Shown in pieces: positions 43,699 to 52,522 of a stretch of 64,000 nucleotides of DNA (position 1 is its first letter; each line of letters starts with the position of its first letter). Source of the stretch: an uncultured Campylobacter sp. (GTDB lineage Bacteria; Campylobacterota; Campylobacteria; Campylobacterales; Campylobacteraceae); contig NZ_CAJPQR010000008.1 in the NCBI RefSeq assembly GCF_905372745.1, forward strand, positions 15,809-79,808. Reading direction: 5' to 3'. The translations under genes and the position numbers were made by a program. The notes under the pieces were generated by a model. The model saw only the letters and a program-made list of their open reading frames with translations. It was not told the origin of the DNA and did not search any database.

Positions 43699-45039
43699 AT
43701 GCTAACCAATCCCGTCGTTATCAGCATCGTCGTGATGACCGCGCTTTGTTTGCTGAGGTTTAACATCCTACTTTCTATCCTCGTCTCCGCCCTAGTCGCG
43801 GGACTCATCTATCACGGCGGATTTGAGGGCGTAGGGGCCTTTTTTGGCGCGCTAAAGGCGACTACTTCGACGCTGATAACGGGCATGAGCGGCAACCTAC
43901 AAACTTCGCTCAGCTACATCCTGCTAGGCGCGCTTGCAGCCGCGATAGCCGACACGAACCTAACCGCGATCCTCATAAATGCCGTTAGCAAGGCTCTAGC
44001 AAAAACCAGCACCTATTTCGCGCTTATCATCGCCGCGATCGCGTGCTTTTCGCAAAATTTGATTCCCGTGCATATCGCTTTCATCCCGATTCTCATCCCG
44101 CCGCTTTTGCCGCTGATGAACCGCCTAGGCATCGACCGCCGAGCCGTGGCGTGCGCTCTTACTTTCGGACTAAAGGCGCCGTATGTTAGCCTTAGCGTCG
44201 GTTTTGGCCTTATCTTTCACGGTATCATACAAAAAGAGCTAGCAAACAACGGCGTAACGGTGAAGATGAGCCAGATCTCGGACGTGATGTGGATAGGCGG
44301 AGCCTCAATGCTAGTCGGACTCTTTTTGGCGATTTTCGTCTTTTACCGCAAAAGACGCGACTACGCGCACACTAAATTTGAAACGAGCGAGGAGCGAGAG
44401 GCGCAGATGGCCGCAAGCCTAAAAATGACTAAAAAAGAGTGGGCGGTGCTAGGCGGCGCGGTAGTAGCCTTTGGAGTGCAAATTTATACCGAAAGCATGC
44501 CTCTTGGCGCGCTTCTTGGGCTTTTAGTCATGATAGTTTTGGGCGGTATCGAGTACCGTAAAATCGACAAAATCATGGACAGCGGCCTAGCGATGATGGG
44601 CTTTATCGCATTTATCATGCTAGTTGCGGCAGGCTTTGGCTCGGTTTTGCGCGAGAGCGGCGGTATCGAGCAGCTAGTGGGCTTTGCTAGCGAGGTGGTG
44701 GGCGGCAAAATAGGCGGCGCGATACTTATGCTAGCTATCGGTTTGCTAGTTACCATGGGCATCGGCACGAGTTTTGGCACGATACCGATCATCGCGGCGA
44801 TCTACGTGCCGTTTTCGCTATCGCTGGGATTTTCTCCGGCGGCCATTATCTTGCTAGTTGGTATCGCGGCGGCTCTAGGCGATGCGGGCAGTCCCGCTAG
44901 CGACAGCACACTAGGGCCAACAAGCGGCTTAAATGCCGACGGACAGCACAATCACATCTACGATACGTGCGTGCCGACGTTCATATTCTTTAATATACCG
45001 TTGCTAATCGGCGGCGTTATCGGTGCGATGATTTTGTAA
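43699..45039 (+). CDS. Na+/H+ antiporter family protein (NhaC-like superfamily)
   Basis: 446 aa with about eleven to twelve membrane segments. Segments NLIPVHIAFIPILIPPLLPLMN and the C-terminal GDAGSPASDSTLGPTSGLNADGQHNHIYDTCVPTF match the sodium/proton antiporter family in the ion transporter superfamily. The GDAGSPASDS loop probably lines the ion path. The ATG follows AAAAGGATT. A palindromic element starts just after its stop codon. The true substrate could be another ion or a small organic acid. Confidence 0.82.
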   Translation: MLTNPVVISIVVMTALCLLRFNILLSILVSALVAGLIYHGGFEGVGAFFGALKATTSTLITGMSGNLQTSLSYILLGALAAAIADTNLTAILINAVSKALAKTSTYFALIIAAIACFSQNLIPVHIAFIPILIPPLLPLMNRLGIDRRAVACALTFGLKAPYVSLSVGFGLIFHGIIQKELANNGVTVKMSQISDVMWIGGASMLVGLFLAIFVFYRKRRDYAHTKFETSEEREAQMAASLKMTKKEWAVLGGAVVAFGVQIYTESMPLGALLGLLVMIVLGGIEYRKIDKIMDSGLAMMGFIAFIMLVAAGFGSVLRESGGIEQLVGFASEVVGGKIGGAILMLAIGLLVTMGIGTSFGTIPIIAAIYVPFSLSLGFSPAAIILLVGIAAALGDAGSPASDSTLGPTSGLNADGQHNHIYDTCVPTFIFFNIPLLIGGVIGAMIL

Positions 45040-45044
45040 ATTTT

Positions 45045-45168
45045 ACGGCTTGTCTTTTTCCGCTATACTGCGTTGGAATTTAAATTTTAAGCTCGGCAGA
45101 CTAACTGTCTAGCCTACGCTTAAAATTTAAATTCCGTCTTGTCTAGTAAAAAAATACTGCGCCTTAAT
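45045..45168 (+). repeat. Palindromic element P7 (left-type copy) after the antiporter gene
   Basis: CGGCTTGTCTTTTTC, CTATACTGCGTTGG, then an 18-bp perfect inverted repeat (45075-45092 with 45118-45135) made of AAATTT-like bases, and an apical hairpin AGAC-TAACT-GTCT (45098-45110). The right shoulder is CCGTCTTGTCTAGTAAAAAAATACTGCGCCTT. Confidence 0.85.
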
Positions 45169-45263
45169 TTTTTCCATTCAAATTTTGAAGTAAATTTACA
45201 AAATTTAGCTCATATATTCTTTTTGCCGTTACCTTTACAAATGCTAAACCAAATTTAAAATTT

Positions 45264-45279
45264 GGAACGTCTTTTGCTT
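45264..45279 (+). promoter_or_regulatory. Sigma-54 promoter of flgE
   Basis: TTGGAACGTCTTTTGCTT: GG (45264-45265) and GC (45276-45277) are separated by exactly 10 nt, as required by RpoN. It lies ~40 nt before flgE. In Campylobacter hook-basal body genes are RpoN-dependent with FlgSR. Confidence 0.9.
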
Positions 45280-45317
45280 TGGCTAGCTTAAATTTCACTT
45301 TTTACAAAGGATAAACT

Positions 45318-47669
45318 ATGATGAGATCGCTATGGGCAGGCGTTACCGGACTGCAAGCTCACCAGATCGCTATGGACGTCGAGGGCAACAACATCGCCAA
45401 CGTAAACACCGTCGGCTACAAATACAACCGCGCAAATTTCGACGACCTTATCTATCAAACTTCGCGTATCGCTACCGCACCGCAAAATCAGCACGGCGGC
45501 GTAAATAACATGGAAGTGGGTCTAGGCACTCAGATAAACTCCACGACGAGGATTTTTAAGCAAGGCTCTTTGCAAACCACCGACAAGCAAACCGATATCG
45601 CGCTTCAAGGCGATGGGTTTTTCATGGTTAGCCCGGACGGCGGCAAGACCACCTACTATACTAGAAACGGCGATTTTTCAAGGGATAGCGAGGGTAACTT
45701 CGTCGATAACGGCGGAAATATCGTGCAAGGCTGGATGAGGGACGAGGTTACGGGCGAGATAGATCCGACCAGACCTCTTAGCGATATAAAGATACCCACC
45801 GGTCTAACCGTACCTGCGCGCGCCACGACGAATATCGCTCTAAAGGGAAACTTAGACAGCGGTAACGACGTAGGAAATAAAAAAATACCTATCTACCAAC
45901 TCGATCAGTATCATAACTGGGTCGATACCAATAAAGACAGCATCAAAACCGACACGGAAAGACACGAAGAAAACAATATCGGCGAAAATAGATTTTACGT
46001 AAATAGGCAAGGCGAGCAGAGGATGACCGAGCGCGGAGCCGATCTTGGCGTTTTGTTTAATAATGCCGGCGACGCGTATAATCTACGCACGGGGCAGGGT
46101 ATCTGGGTCAGCTACGCAGACGCCAAAACTAGAGCCATGGACGTAGGCGCTAGAAACGACGGAACCTTTGCGCCGCCTAAAAATTTGAACATAAAACTAA
46201 ACGGCGAGACCATAGTAGCAACGGTAAATAGCGTAAGCGAGCTAGCTACGGCCATAAATCAAAGATATAGCAAAACGGGCGTAGAAGCTAGCGTCATAAA
46301 CGGCAATCAACTGGTTCTAACCAACAGAAACAACCTAGGCACTACCGCAGCCACCAGAAATATAAAAATGACCGTAAATAATGAAACTGATCCAGCTTGG
46401 GCTACAACAGATTTTAAAACGACCAATATCCTAACCGCATACCAATATACTTACAACAAAACCCGCGTAAGCGCGCAGCATACCTATGATGATTCTATGG
46501 CTAGAGAGGTAACGACTACCGAGGATTTGCGCGAAGCGATGCAAAAAGACGCTAGGCTCTGGACTAACTACAAAGGAACAAGGATAGATAACGACGGAAC
46601 CGGAAAACCTAATCAAACCGATTTTGAGGCTGCGGCTTCTCGTAATGAAAATAAAAACGACGGCGTGGAGATAACCGTAAACGAGCACGGGCAGTTTCAA
46701 GTAAAAAATCCTAGCGGAGATGCCTTTAACTCCGACGACAACGACCGTACGGACGCAACCGGAGGCGGCACGACGAACAATGACAATACTGACGACAATG
46801 ACAATAATATAAATTTAGCCGTCACGGGTCTAACAAATGCCGCCAACAACGTAACCGAAAACGTTAAATTTACGGCATCTATGGCGCCGCTCTCAGGTTC
46901 GTTAAGCTCCGGAGACGCCGCAAGAGTAACCGATAGCCTAAACATGGCGGCTCACAGCTCTAGCACCGATATCTACGACAGCCTAGGCACGAAACATAAC
47001 GTCAAGATGGACTTCGTAAAACGCGGTTATACCGAAAACGGCGGAACGGAGTGGACGATGGTGATCCAGGTGGCCGAACCAAATCAAATAAGCACTACAG
47101 AGCCTAAAAACGTGATAACCGGTTACGTGAGATTTAACCCGGACGGCTCGCTAGCGACGTATAGCCCTGCTAGCATTACCTTCGGCGCGCAAAACGGCTC
47201 GTCTATCGGTCAGCATATCGAGCTAAAATTCGGTACTACCCAGACTACCGACGGACTAACCAGCACCGATAACAACTCAAGCACCTCCGACATCAGCCAA
47301 GACGGATATGCTAGCGGCGAGCTACACGGACTAAGGATAGACGGAGCAGGCACTCTCATAGGCTCTTTTACCAACGGCAGAAGCCTAGGACTAGCGCAAG
47401 TGGGCGTGGCTAAATTTGCAAATAATCAAGGCTTAGCCGGCGAGGGCGGAAATTTATTCTCCCGCACGGCAAACTCGGGCGACCCAATCATCGGCGCGGC
47501 TCAAACTGCCGGACGCGGTAAAATTTCGGCCTCAAGCCTTGAGATGAGTAACGTCGATCTATCTCGCTCGCTAACTCAGCTCATCGTCGTACAGCGCGGC
47601 TTCCAAGCTAACTCAAAGACGATCACGACTAGCGACGAGATGCTAAACACGCTGCTTCAATTAAAATAA
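45318..47669 (+). CDS. flgE: Flagellar hook protein FlgE
   Basis: 783 aa. The N-terminus MMRSLWAGVTGLQAHQIAMDVEGNNIANVNT and the C-terminal VQRGFQANSKTITTSDEMLNTLLQLK are the coiled-coil ends of the hook family. They match the large FlgE of Campylobacter, which forms the flexible hook between rod and filament. The central part is variable; residues about 470-500 are an Asn/Asp/Thr-rich low-complexity stretch. RpoN promoter upstream and a strong terminator downstream. Confidence 0.95.
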   Translation: MMRSLWAGVTGLQAHQIAMDVEGNNIANVNTVGYKYNRANFDDLIYQTSRIATAPQNQHGGVNNMEVGLGTQINSTTRIFKQGSLQTTDKQTDIALQGDGFFMVSPDGGKTTYYTRNGDFSRDSEGNFVDNGGNIVQGWMRDEVTGEIDPTRPLSDIKIPTGLTVPARATTNIALKGNLDSGNDVGNKKIPIYQLDQYHNWVDTNKDSIKTDTERHEENNIGENRFYVNRQGEQRMTERGADLGVLFNNAGDAYNLRTGQGIWVSYADAKTRAMDVGARNDGTFAPPKNLNIKLNGETIVATVNSVSELATAINQRYSKTGVEASVINGNQLVLTNRNNLGTTAATRNIKMTVNNETDPAWATTDFKTTNILTAYQYTYNKTRVSAQHTYDDSMAREVTTTEDLREAMQKDARLWTNYKGTRIDNDGTGKPNQTDFEAAASRNENKNDGVEITVNEHGQFQVKNPSGDAFNSDDNDRTDATGGGTTNNDNTDDNDNNINLAVTGLTNAANNVTENVKFTASMAPLSGSLSSGDAARVTDSLNMAAHSSSTDIYDSLGTKHNVKMDFVKRGYTENGGTEWTMVIQVAEPNQISTTEPKNVITGYVRFNPDGSLATYSPASITFGAQNGSSIGQHIELKFGTTQTTDGLTSTDNNSSTSDISQDGYASGELHGLRIDGAGTLIGSFTNGRSLGLAQVGVAKFANNQGLAGEGGNLFSRTANSGDPIIGAAQTAGRGKISASSLEMSNVDLSRSLTQLIVVQRGFQANSKTITTSDEMLNTLLQLK

Positions 47670-47679
47670 TTTTAATTCT

Positions 47680-47701
47680 TAGGGCGGATAAAACCGCCCT
47701 A
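47680..47701 (+). terminator. flgE terminator
   Basis: TAGGGCGG-ATAAAA-CCGCCCTA, an 8-bp perfect stem 10 nt after the stop, followed by GCTTTAT. Weak T-run. Confidence 0.75.
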
Positions 47702-47717
47702 GCTTTATAAAATATGC

Positions 47718-47723
47718 TATACT
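47718..47723 (+). promoter_or_regulatory. -10 box (TATACT) for the small ORF and doc-like gene
   Basis: ATGCTATACTCGC lies about 24 nt before the ATG of the small ORF. The TATACT differs from TATAAT at one position. Confidence 0.45.
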
Positions 47724-47746
47724 CGCTTAAAAATTTAGGATAAAAT

Positions 47747-47857
47747 ATGCAAAAAAAAGAAGAAGAAATCAAAAAAGAGATAAAAGAAAAATTAAAAAAA
47801 GTCGTTTTAAATAATCCTAAAATAAAAGCAATTTACGAGCGGCTAAAAGATAAATGA
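47747..47857 (+). CDS. 36-aa Lys/Glu-rich protein, candidate antitoxin of the Doc-like toxin
   Basis: It starts MQKKEEEIKKEIKEKLKKVV and ends with a KAIYERLKDK-like tail; the stop overlaps the next ATG as ATGA. It is strongly helical in composition. Toxin-antitoxin operons commonly have a small antitoxin gene just upstream of the toxin gene, coupled like this. No known antitoxin family matches, and 36 aa is very short. AGGATAAA precedes the ATG. Confidence 0.6.
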   Translation: MQKKEEEIKKEIKEKLKKVVLNNPKIKAIYERLKDK

Positions 47858-48231
47858 TCTATCCAGATATAAAAGACGCGGTAGAAATACATAACGACAT
47901 CATCGAAAATATAGGCGGCAAAAGCGGCTATAACGAAGTTAGTATCGGTTATCTGGCTTCTGCTTTGGAGCACGTTAGAAATGATGAATTTTATCCGAAT
48001 TTTTTAGATAAAATAACTCATATCGTATTTTCGTGCGTCAAATTTCATCCCTTTTTAGACGGCAACAAACGAACCGCCATACAGCTTGGAATATATTTTT
48101 TAGAATTAAATGGAATGGACGGATACTTCGTACATTTTGCGAGTATTATGGAAGATGCGGTAGTAGATCTAGCGGATAACAAAACCTCTAAAGATGAGCT
48201 AAAAAATATTATCTCAAATATCATCTACTAA
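47854..48231 (+). CDS. Fic/Doc-family toxin (Doc-like)
   Basis: 125 aa, the size of Doc. The catalytic motif is FHPFLDGNKRT (H-x-F-x2-G-N-K-R), near residue 68. Doc of phage P1 phosphorylates EF-Tu; other Fic proteins AMP-ylate. No internal inhibitory helix is obvious, in line with a separate antitoxin. It begins in the stop codon of the small upstream gene. Confidence 0.85.
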   Translation: MIYPDIKDAVEIHNDIIENIGGKSGYNEVSIGYLASALEHVRNDEFYPNFLDKITHIVFSCVKFHPFLDGNKRTAIQLGIYFLELNGMDGYFVHFASIMEDAVVDLADNKTSKDELKNIISNIIY

Positions 48232-48292
48232 AATCAAATTTTTATCGATTTTTAGTTAAATTTACCGCTAAATTTAACTAAAAGAGTCAAAA

Positions 48293-48925
48293 ATGCAAGT
48301 AACGCTTCTAAACTACACCCCGCTAAACATCTGCTCGCACGCGATCCGCACGTGCTGGCAAAGCTTCGAAAAAGGCGACAACGGCGGCGAAAAAGACGTC
48401 GAGCTCATCGAGCGCGTCGGCAATAAATTTAAACACGCCAGCACGCTCGAGCACCTCTCCTACAACTTCTACATCCAAGGCATCTCGCGCGCCCTGCTGC
48501 AAGAGCTAGCCCGTCACCGCGTAGCGAGCCTCAGCGTCAAATCAACGCGATACACGCTAAAAGAGCTAAAAAAAGAGGCTAAATTTGAGCTTGGCGACTT
48601 TGAGCGGGCGGCGAGATTTATAGTATTAACGGGCGACGAAACGGTCGATAACGCAAGCGTCAAAGCGCTAGAAAACCTGCGCGAAATCCTCGCAAACACT
48701 ACAAAAAGCCTTGACATCGTCAAGTACTGCCTGCCCGAGTGCTACAAAACCGAACTCACGTGGAGCGTAAACGCGCGCAGTTTGCAAAATTTCCTCTCTC
48801 TTCGCAGCTCAAAATCGGCGCTTTGGGAGATCAGAAGCCTCTCGCTAAAGCTTTACGAGTCGCTGCCGCAGGAGCATAAATTTATATTTGAAAGCTGCGT
48901 AAATCAAGAAGCTCAGCCTAAGTAA
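48293..48925 (+). CDS. thyX: Flavin-dependent thymidylate synthase
   Basis: 210 aa. ThyX methylates dUMP using FAD, NADPH and methylene-THF. The signature RHRVASLSVKSTRY (about residues 74-87) is the RHRx7S motif. It is short relative to many ThyX proteins but complete. ThyA is not in the window. It is close downstream of the Doc-like gene but unrelated. Confidence 0.93.
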   Translation: MQVTLLNYTPLNICSHAIRTCWQSFEKGDNGGEKDVELIERVGNKFKHASTLEHLSYNFYIQGISRALLQELARHRVASLSVKSTRYTLKELKKEAKFELGDFERAARFIVLTGDETVDNASVKALENLREILANTTKSLDIVKYCLPECYKTELTWSVNARSLQNFLSLRSSKSALWEIRSLSLKLYESLPQEHKFIFESCVNQEAQPK

Positions 48926-49628
48926 TCGGCTCAAAAATATCGCGCCCTCTAGTTGCCGGCGGCGGTTTTGCGGGGCGTACGAGCAAATACGGTGTAACGC
49001 GCGCGGATTTAGATAAACGTTTGATAAAATTAAAAAACCTCGCTCAAGCGCTACGGTCATAGGCAAAAAAGCCGAAATTTTAGGCACTTAGAAAGTAAAA
49101 TTTAAAATCGGCGCGAGCGGAAGCGAAGCTTTATCTGCGGCGTAATCGCGGATTATTTATCAGGACTTTGCATTGCGCGCGTAGGCGATTACAATAAAAG
49201 CTCCGCTTTAAACAAAATCTATATTTTTTACATCATTTTGCCGCGGTGATAGAGGCACTTAAATTTCAAATTAGATCGCTGAAAATTTAACGTAAAAGCA
49301 ATAAATCATAAGGGCGTAATGGCGAAGCTCTACTCGCATGTAATCAAATCAAATGCTTTAAGGGCGTATGAAGGGCTTAAATTTATCGTTAAACGGCAAA
49401 AATTATAAATCAGGCGTTAAATTTATTTTTGTGCTAAATTTTTGTTATTTGAAGCCGATTGCCTAAAGGCATGATTCGTCAGCGGTTTTTGATTGGGATA
49501 AGTTTGGATTTAAAGGCGCGGTTTTAGGCTGATTATGAGGAAAAATCGCTAATCGCCAAGCTTGGCGACGAAAATTATAGAGCCGAAAAATTCGTCGGAA
49601 GAAAAAGCGAAAACCATATAAATTTAAA
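48926..49628. other. Long spacer without recognised genes
   Basis: About 700 bp of AAATTT-rich sequence, with many stops in all frames. Nothing with a ribosome site and no RNA gene recognised. Composition suggests decayed DNA. Confidence 0.5.
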
Positions 49629-49650
49629 AATCCGCCGAAAATCGGCGGAA
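49629..49650 (-). terminator. Terminator of the MliC-like lipoprotein gene
   Basis: On the minus strand TCCGCCGATTTTCGGCGGATTTTTAAA, a 7-bp perfect stem with a T-run directly after the stop. Confidence 0.85.
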
Positions 49651-49653
49651 AAA

Positions 49654-50016
49654 TTATTCGTCGTATTTTAAGAAAATATCCTCGCCGCCTTTTTCAAGGT
49701 TTAGGATGCCTTCGCCGCGTTTAAAGGTAATCTCGGCACCGTCGTCGTTTGCTAGTCTCGTGCCGCTTGCGGTGACCGCGTTTTTAAGGTTGATTTTGTG
49801 ACCTTTGCTGTCTTCTAGCACGGCGGTATTAAATTCGTCCGTCGAGCTTAGTTTGACGACGTATTTCGGGTCGTTTACGCCGGTAAATTTAATCACTTCG
49901 GCTTGCGATTTGGTGATTTGCGCTTTGTTCGAGCTTTCGCTTTTGCTCGCCTGGCAACCGCTAAGCATAGCAACTGCGGCAAAAGCCGCCAAAGATGAAA
50001 CTAAAATTTTCTTCAT
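49654..50016 (-). CDS. MliC-like lipoprotein (C-type lysozyme inhibitor family)
   Basis: 120 aa from the ATG at 50014-50016 behind AAAGGAC; an in-frame upstream extension lacks a ribosome site. Signal peptide with lipobox MLSGC. The domain VKLSSTD--VLEDSKGHKINLKN..ASGTRLANDDG..FKRGEG matches the MliC beta-barrel that blocks host lysozyme in the periplasm, though without its cysteine pair. Activity is inferred. Confidence 0.72.
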   Translation of the reverse strand: MKKILVSSLAAFAAVAMLSGCQASKSESSNKAQITKSQAEVIKFTGVNDPKYVVKLSSTDEFNTAVLEDSKGHKINLKNAVTASGTRLANDDGAEITFKRGEGILNLEKGGEDIFLKYDE

Positions 50017-50203
50017 TTTTGTCCTTTTTTTGAAATGAGACTGAAATATTACTTTAAAATAATTTATATAAAGTAAATTTAACCAAGCGGAGTCCTCGCT
50101 CAAGGTTAAATTTACTCGCGGGCTTACGCTTACTTTGGAAAAATAAGCCGCCGCGCGCCTGTTGCCAATGCTCTTAAAAAGCCTGCAAAAATAGCGATTT
50201 AAA

Positions 50204-50854
50204 CTAGTTGCATCCGCAACCGCAGCAAGATTTAGCGCCGCCGTGAAGCTCGGAAACGTAAAATTTAACCGAATTTAGCCCCTCTTTTAGCGCCCATTCG
50301 TAAGCGCTCGAGACGAAATCCCAGTTGATATTTTCAAATAATTTCTCCAAATACGCCGGGCGCGCGTTTCTGTGATCGACGTAGTATGCGTGCTCCCAAA
50401 CGTCCGCGACTAGAAGCGGCACGAGGCCGTCAGTTACCGGGGTTTGCGCGTTGCTTGTTTGTACGATTTGCAGTTTGTCCTCTTTTGGATTATAAACTAG
50501 CCACGCCCAGCCGGAGCCAAAAAGCGTAGTCGCAGCCTTTAAAAACTCCTCTTTAAAATTTGGAATATCTTTTTCCAGGCGCGCCTTTAGCTCGTCGCTC
50601 ATTTGGCTTTTTTTCGCGATGCAATCCCAGTAAAAGTCGTGGTTATAGACCTGAGCCGCGTTGTTAAACACGCCGCCCGAGCTTTTTACCAAGATATCAA
50701 AGAGGCTAGTGCCCTCAAACTCCGTACCTTTTATCAAATTATTTAGGTTATTGACGTAGGTTTGGTGGTGCTTGCCGTGGTGATAGTTACAGGTTTCTTC
50801 GCTTACGACGGCGTTTGCTTTCGGATCGAAAGGTAGTTTTCTAAGTTCAAACAT
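50204..50854 (-). CDS. sodB: Iron superoxide dismutase with a cysteine-rich tail
   Basis: 216 aa. It dismutates superoxide in the cytoplasm. Ligand segments are NYHHGKHHQTYV, NHDFYWDC, and DVWEHAYYVDHRN; the Gln of the iron type is in GGVFNNAAQ. The first ~200 residues are a standard Fe-SOD. The last nine read AKSCCGCGC plus N, a cysteine-rich tail not known to me in typical SodB. TATAAT (50886-50891, minus strand) is upstream. Confidence 0.94.
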   Translation of the reverse strand: MFELRKLPFDPKANAVVSEETCNYHHGKHHQTYVNNLNNLIKGTEFEGTSLFDILVKSSGGVFNNAAQVYNHDFYWDCIAKKSQMSDELKARLEKDIPNFKEEFLKAATTLFGSGWAWLVYNPKEDKLQIVQTSNAQTPVTDGLVPLLVADVWEHAYYVDHRNARPAYLEKLFENINWDFVSSAYEWALKEGLNSVKFYVSELHGGAKSCCGCGCN

Positions 50855-50885
50855 AATTTTTCCTTTGTAATAAAATTTATCCGTA

Positions 50886-50891
50886 ATTATA
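50886..50891 (-). promoter_or_regulatory. -10 box (TATAAT) for sodB
   Basis: TCGCTATAATTACGG on the minus strand, ~32 nt before the sodB ATG. Confidence 0.6.
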
Positions 50892-51467
50892 GCGATAAAA
50901 GAGTAACTATTTTACTAACGCTTTAATAAGCTTTTATCAATAACCGTAGATTTTGCGATAAATTCAGATGTTTGACATTTATAATAAATTTAGCGACGCG
51001 CTCGCTGGTTTTGCAAATTTTAGCCTATATCGCGATTACTGGCTTTTAATCGCTAGCTCGCTCATAGAGCCTTAAGATACGCCGCCGCGATTTTATTAGC
51101 TCAAATAATCTTATGGCGCGTAAATTCGACTCAAAGATAAGACCGCGTCGCTTAAAAGTCCTAATCTCAAGTGAGCTTTTAAGCTCTATAACGAAGCGTC
51201 AAAGAGGGCGTAAAAGCGGTAATTTTAAAAAAAGCGATCCGTTAAATTTAACCAAAGCTTAGTATGATAAATTTCAACTTAAAAGCAAGCAAAATATAAG
51301 ATAATGTGTATTTTAGTAACATTTGATTAAGTAAGGGCTGGCAAGATGTAAAGCGAAATAACGATATTATTTACGCAGATTTATTTATATGTTACTTTTT
51401 TACACATAAAAGGGATAAATTCTACGAGATAAAAAGGAAAATTTCTAAATTCGCTAGTTTTATATTT
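50892..51467. other. Spacer between sodB and dctP
   Basis: About 575 bp, AT-rich, with no credible ORF, repeat copy or RNA gene. It is the divergent promoter region for sodB and dctP. Confidence 0.5.
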
Positions 51468-51473
51468 TATAAT
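51468..51473 (+). promoter_or_regulatory. -10 box (TATAAT) for dctPQM
   Basis: TTTTATAATCG lies about 45 nt before the dctP ATG. Confidence 0.55.
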
Positions 51474-51517
51474 CGTTTCAAGCTAACACATAGCGCATTT
51501 CACAAAAAGGACATCAC

Positions 51518-52516
51518 ATGAAATTTAAGTTACTTTCCGCACTGCTTCTTTCCTGCGCGCTGGCCGGAAGCGCGTTTGCCGCAGGCAAAACATACACGAT
51601 CAAATTCGCCCACGTTGTGGCCGCCTCTACGCCAAAAGGCAAGGCTGCCGATTTTTTTGCAAAAAGAGTCGGCGAGCTTAGCGGCGGAGCGATCAAGGTC
51701 GAGGTATATCCTGCCGCGTCTCTGATGGATGACGATAGGGTTTTTGCCGCGCTAAAGCTTGGCAACGTCCAAATGGCTGCGCCTAGTTTTTCTAAATTTA
51801 CTCCGATAGTACCGCAGTTTCAGCTATTTGACCTGCCGTTTATCTTTAGAGACAACGCCCATCTTTACGCTGTTCAAGACGGCGAAGTTGGACAAGCTTT
51901 AAAAGATATGATCGCCAAAAAAGGCTTCATCGCGCTTGATTTTTGGGACGCTGGATTTAAGCACTTTAGCTCAAGCAAAAAGCCGATCGTAGAGCCTGCG
52001 GACGCTAAGGGGCAAAAATTCCGCATCCAAAGCTCAAAGGTGCTTGAAGAGCAGATTAAAGCTGTCGGCGGCAACCCGCAAGTATTGCCTTTTTCAGAGG
52101 TTTATCCGGCTCTTCAGCAAGGCGTAGTCGATGCGACGGAAAACCCGCTTTCAAATTTCTATAACTCCAAATTTTACGAGGCGCAAAGCTCTTTAACGCT
52201 ATCAGGCCACGGATATTTGGGATATTTAGTCGTTATGAGCGAGAAATTTTGGAAAGGTTTGCCTGATGACATGAAGGCTCACGTAACGCAAGCTCTAAAA
52301 GAGGCTACGGCTTATGAGCGCGAAGAGACGGCTAAAGAAGAAGAGCATATTTTAAGCGAGCTTAAAAAATTTGCCGGCGAAAGCAAAAAGCTTGAGATAA
52401 TCGAGCTAAATGCCGATCAAAAGGGCAAATGGGCAGAGGCTATGAAGCCGATTTATCCGAACTTCTACAACGTGATCGGTCAAGATCTGGTAGAAAAAAC
52501 GATAAATACGAAGTAG
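51518..52516 (+). CDS. dctP: TRAP transporter substrate-binding protein DctP
   Basis: 332 aa with a signal peptide (to about residue 22, SAFA). It is a periplasmic solute-binding protein of the C4-dicarboxylate type: the KFAHVVA start, ADAKGQKFRIQSS with the carboxylate-binding arginine, and GVVDATENP. It binds C4-dicarboxylates such as succinate, fumarate or malate for the DctQM membrane parts encoded next. The ligand is inferred from the DctP family. Confidence 0.92.
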   Translation: MKFKLLSALLLSCALAGSAFAAGKTYTIKFAHVVAASTPKGKAADFFAKRVGELSGGAIKVEVYPAASLMDDDRVFAALKLGNVQMAAPSFSKFTPIVPQFQLFDLPFIFRDNAHLYAVQDGEVGQALKDMIAKKGFIALDFWDAGFKHFSSSKKPIVEPADAKGQKFRIQSSKVLEEQIKAVGGNPQVLPFSEVYPALQQGVVDATENPLSNFYNSKFYEAQSSLTLSGHGYLGYLVVMSEKFWKGLPDDMKAHVTQALKEATAYEREETAKEEEHILSELKKFAGESKKLEIIELNADQKGKWAEAMKPIYPNFYNVIGQDLVEKTINTK

Positions 52517-52522
52517 GATTTT

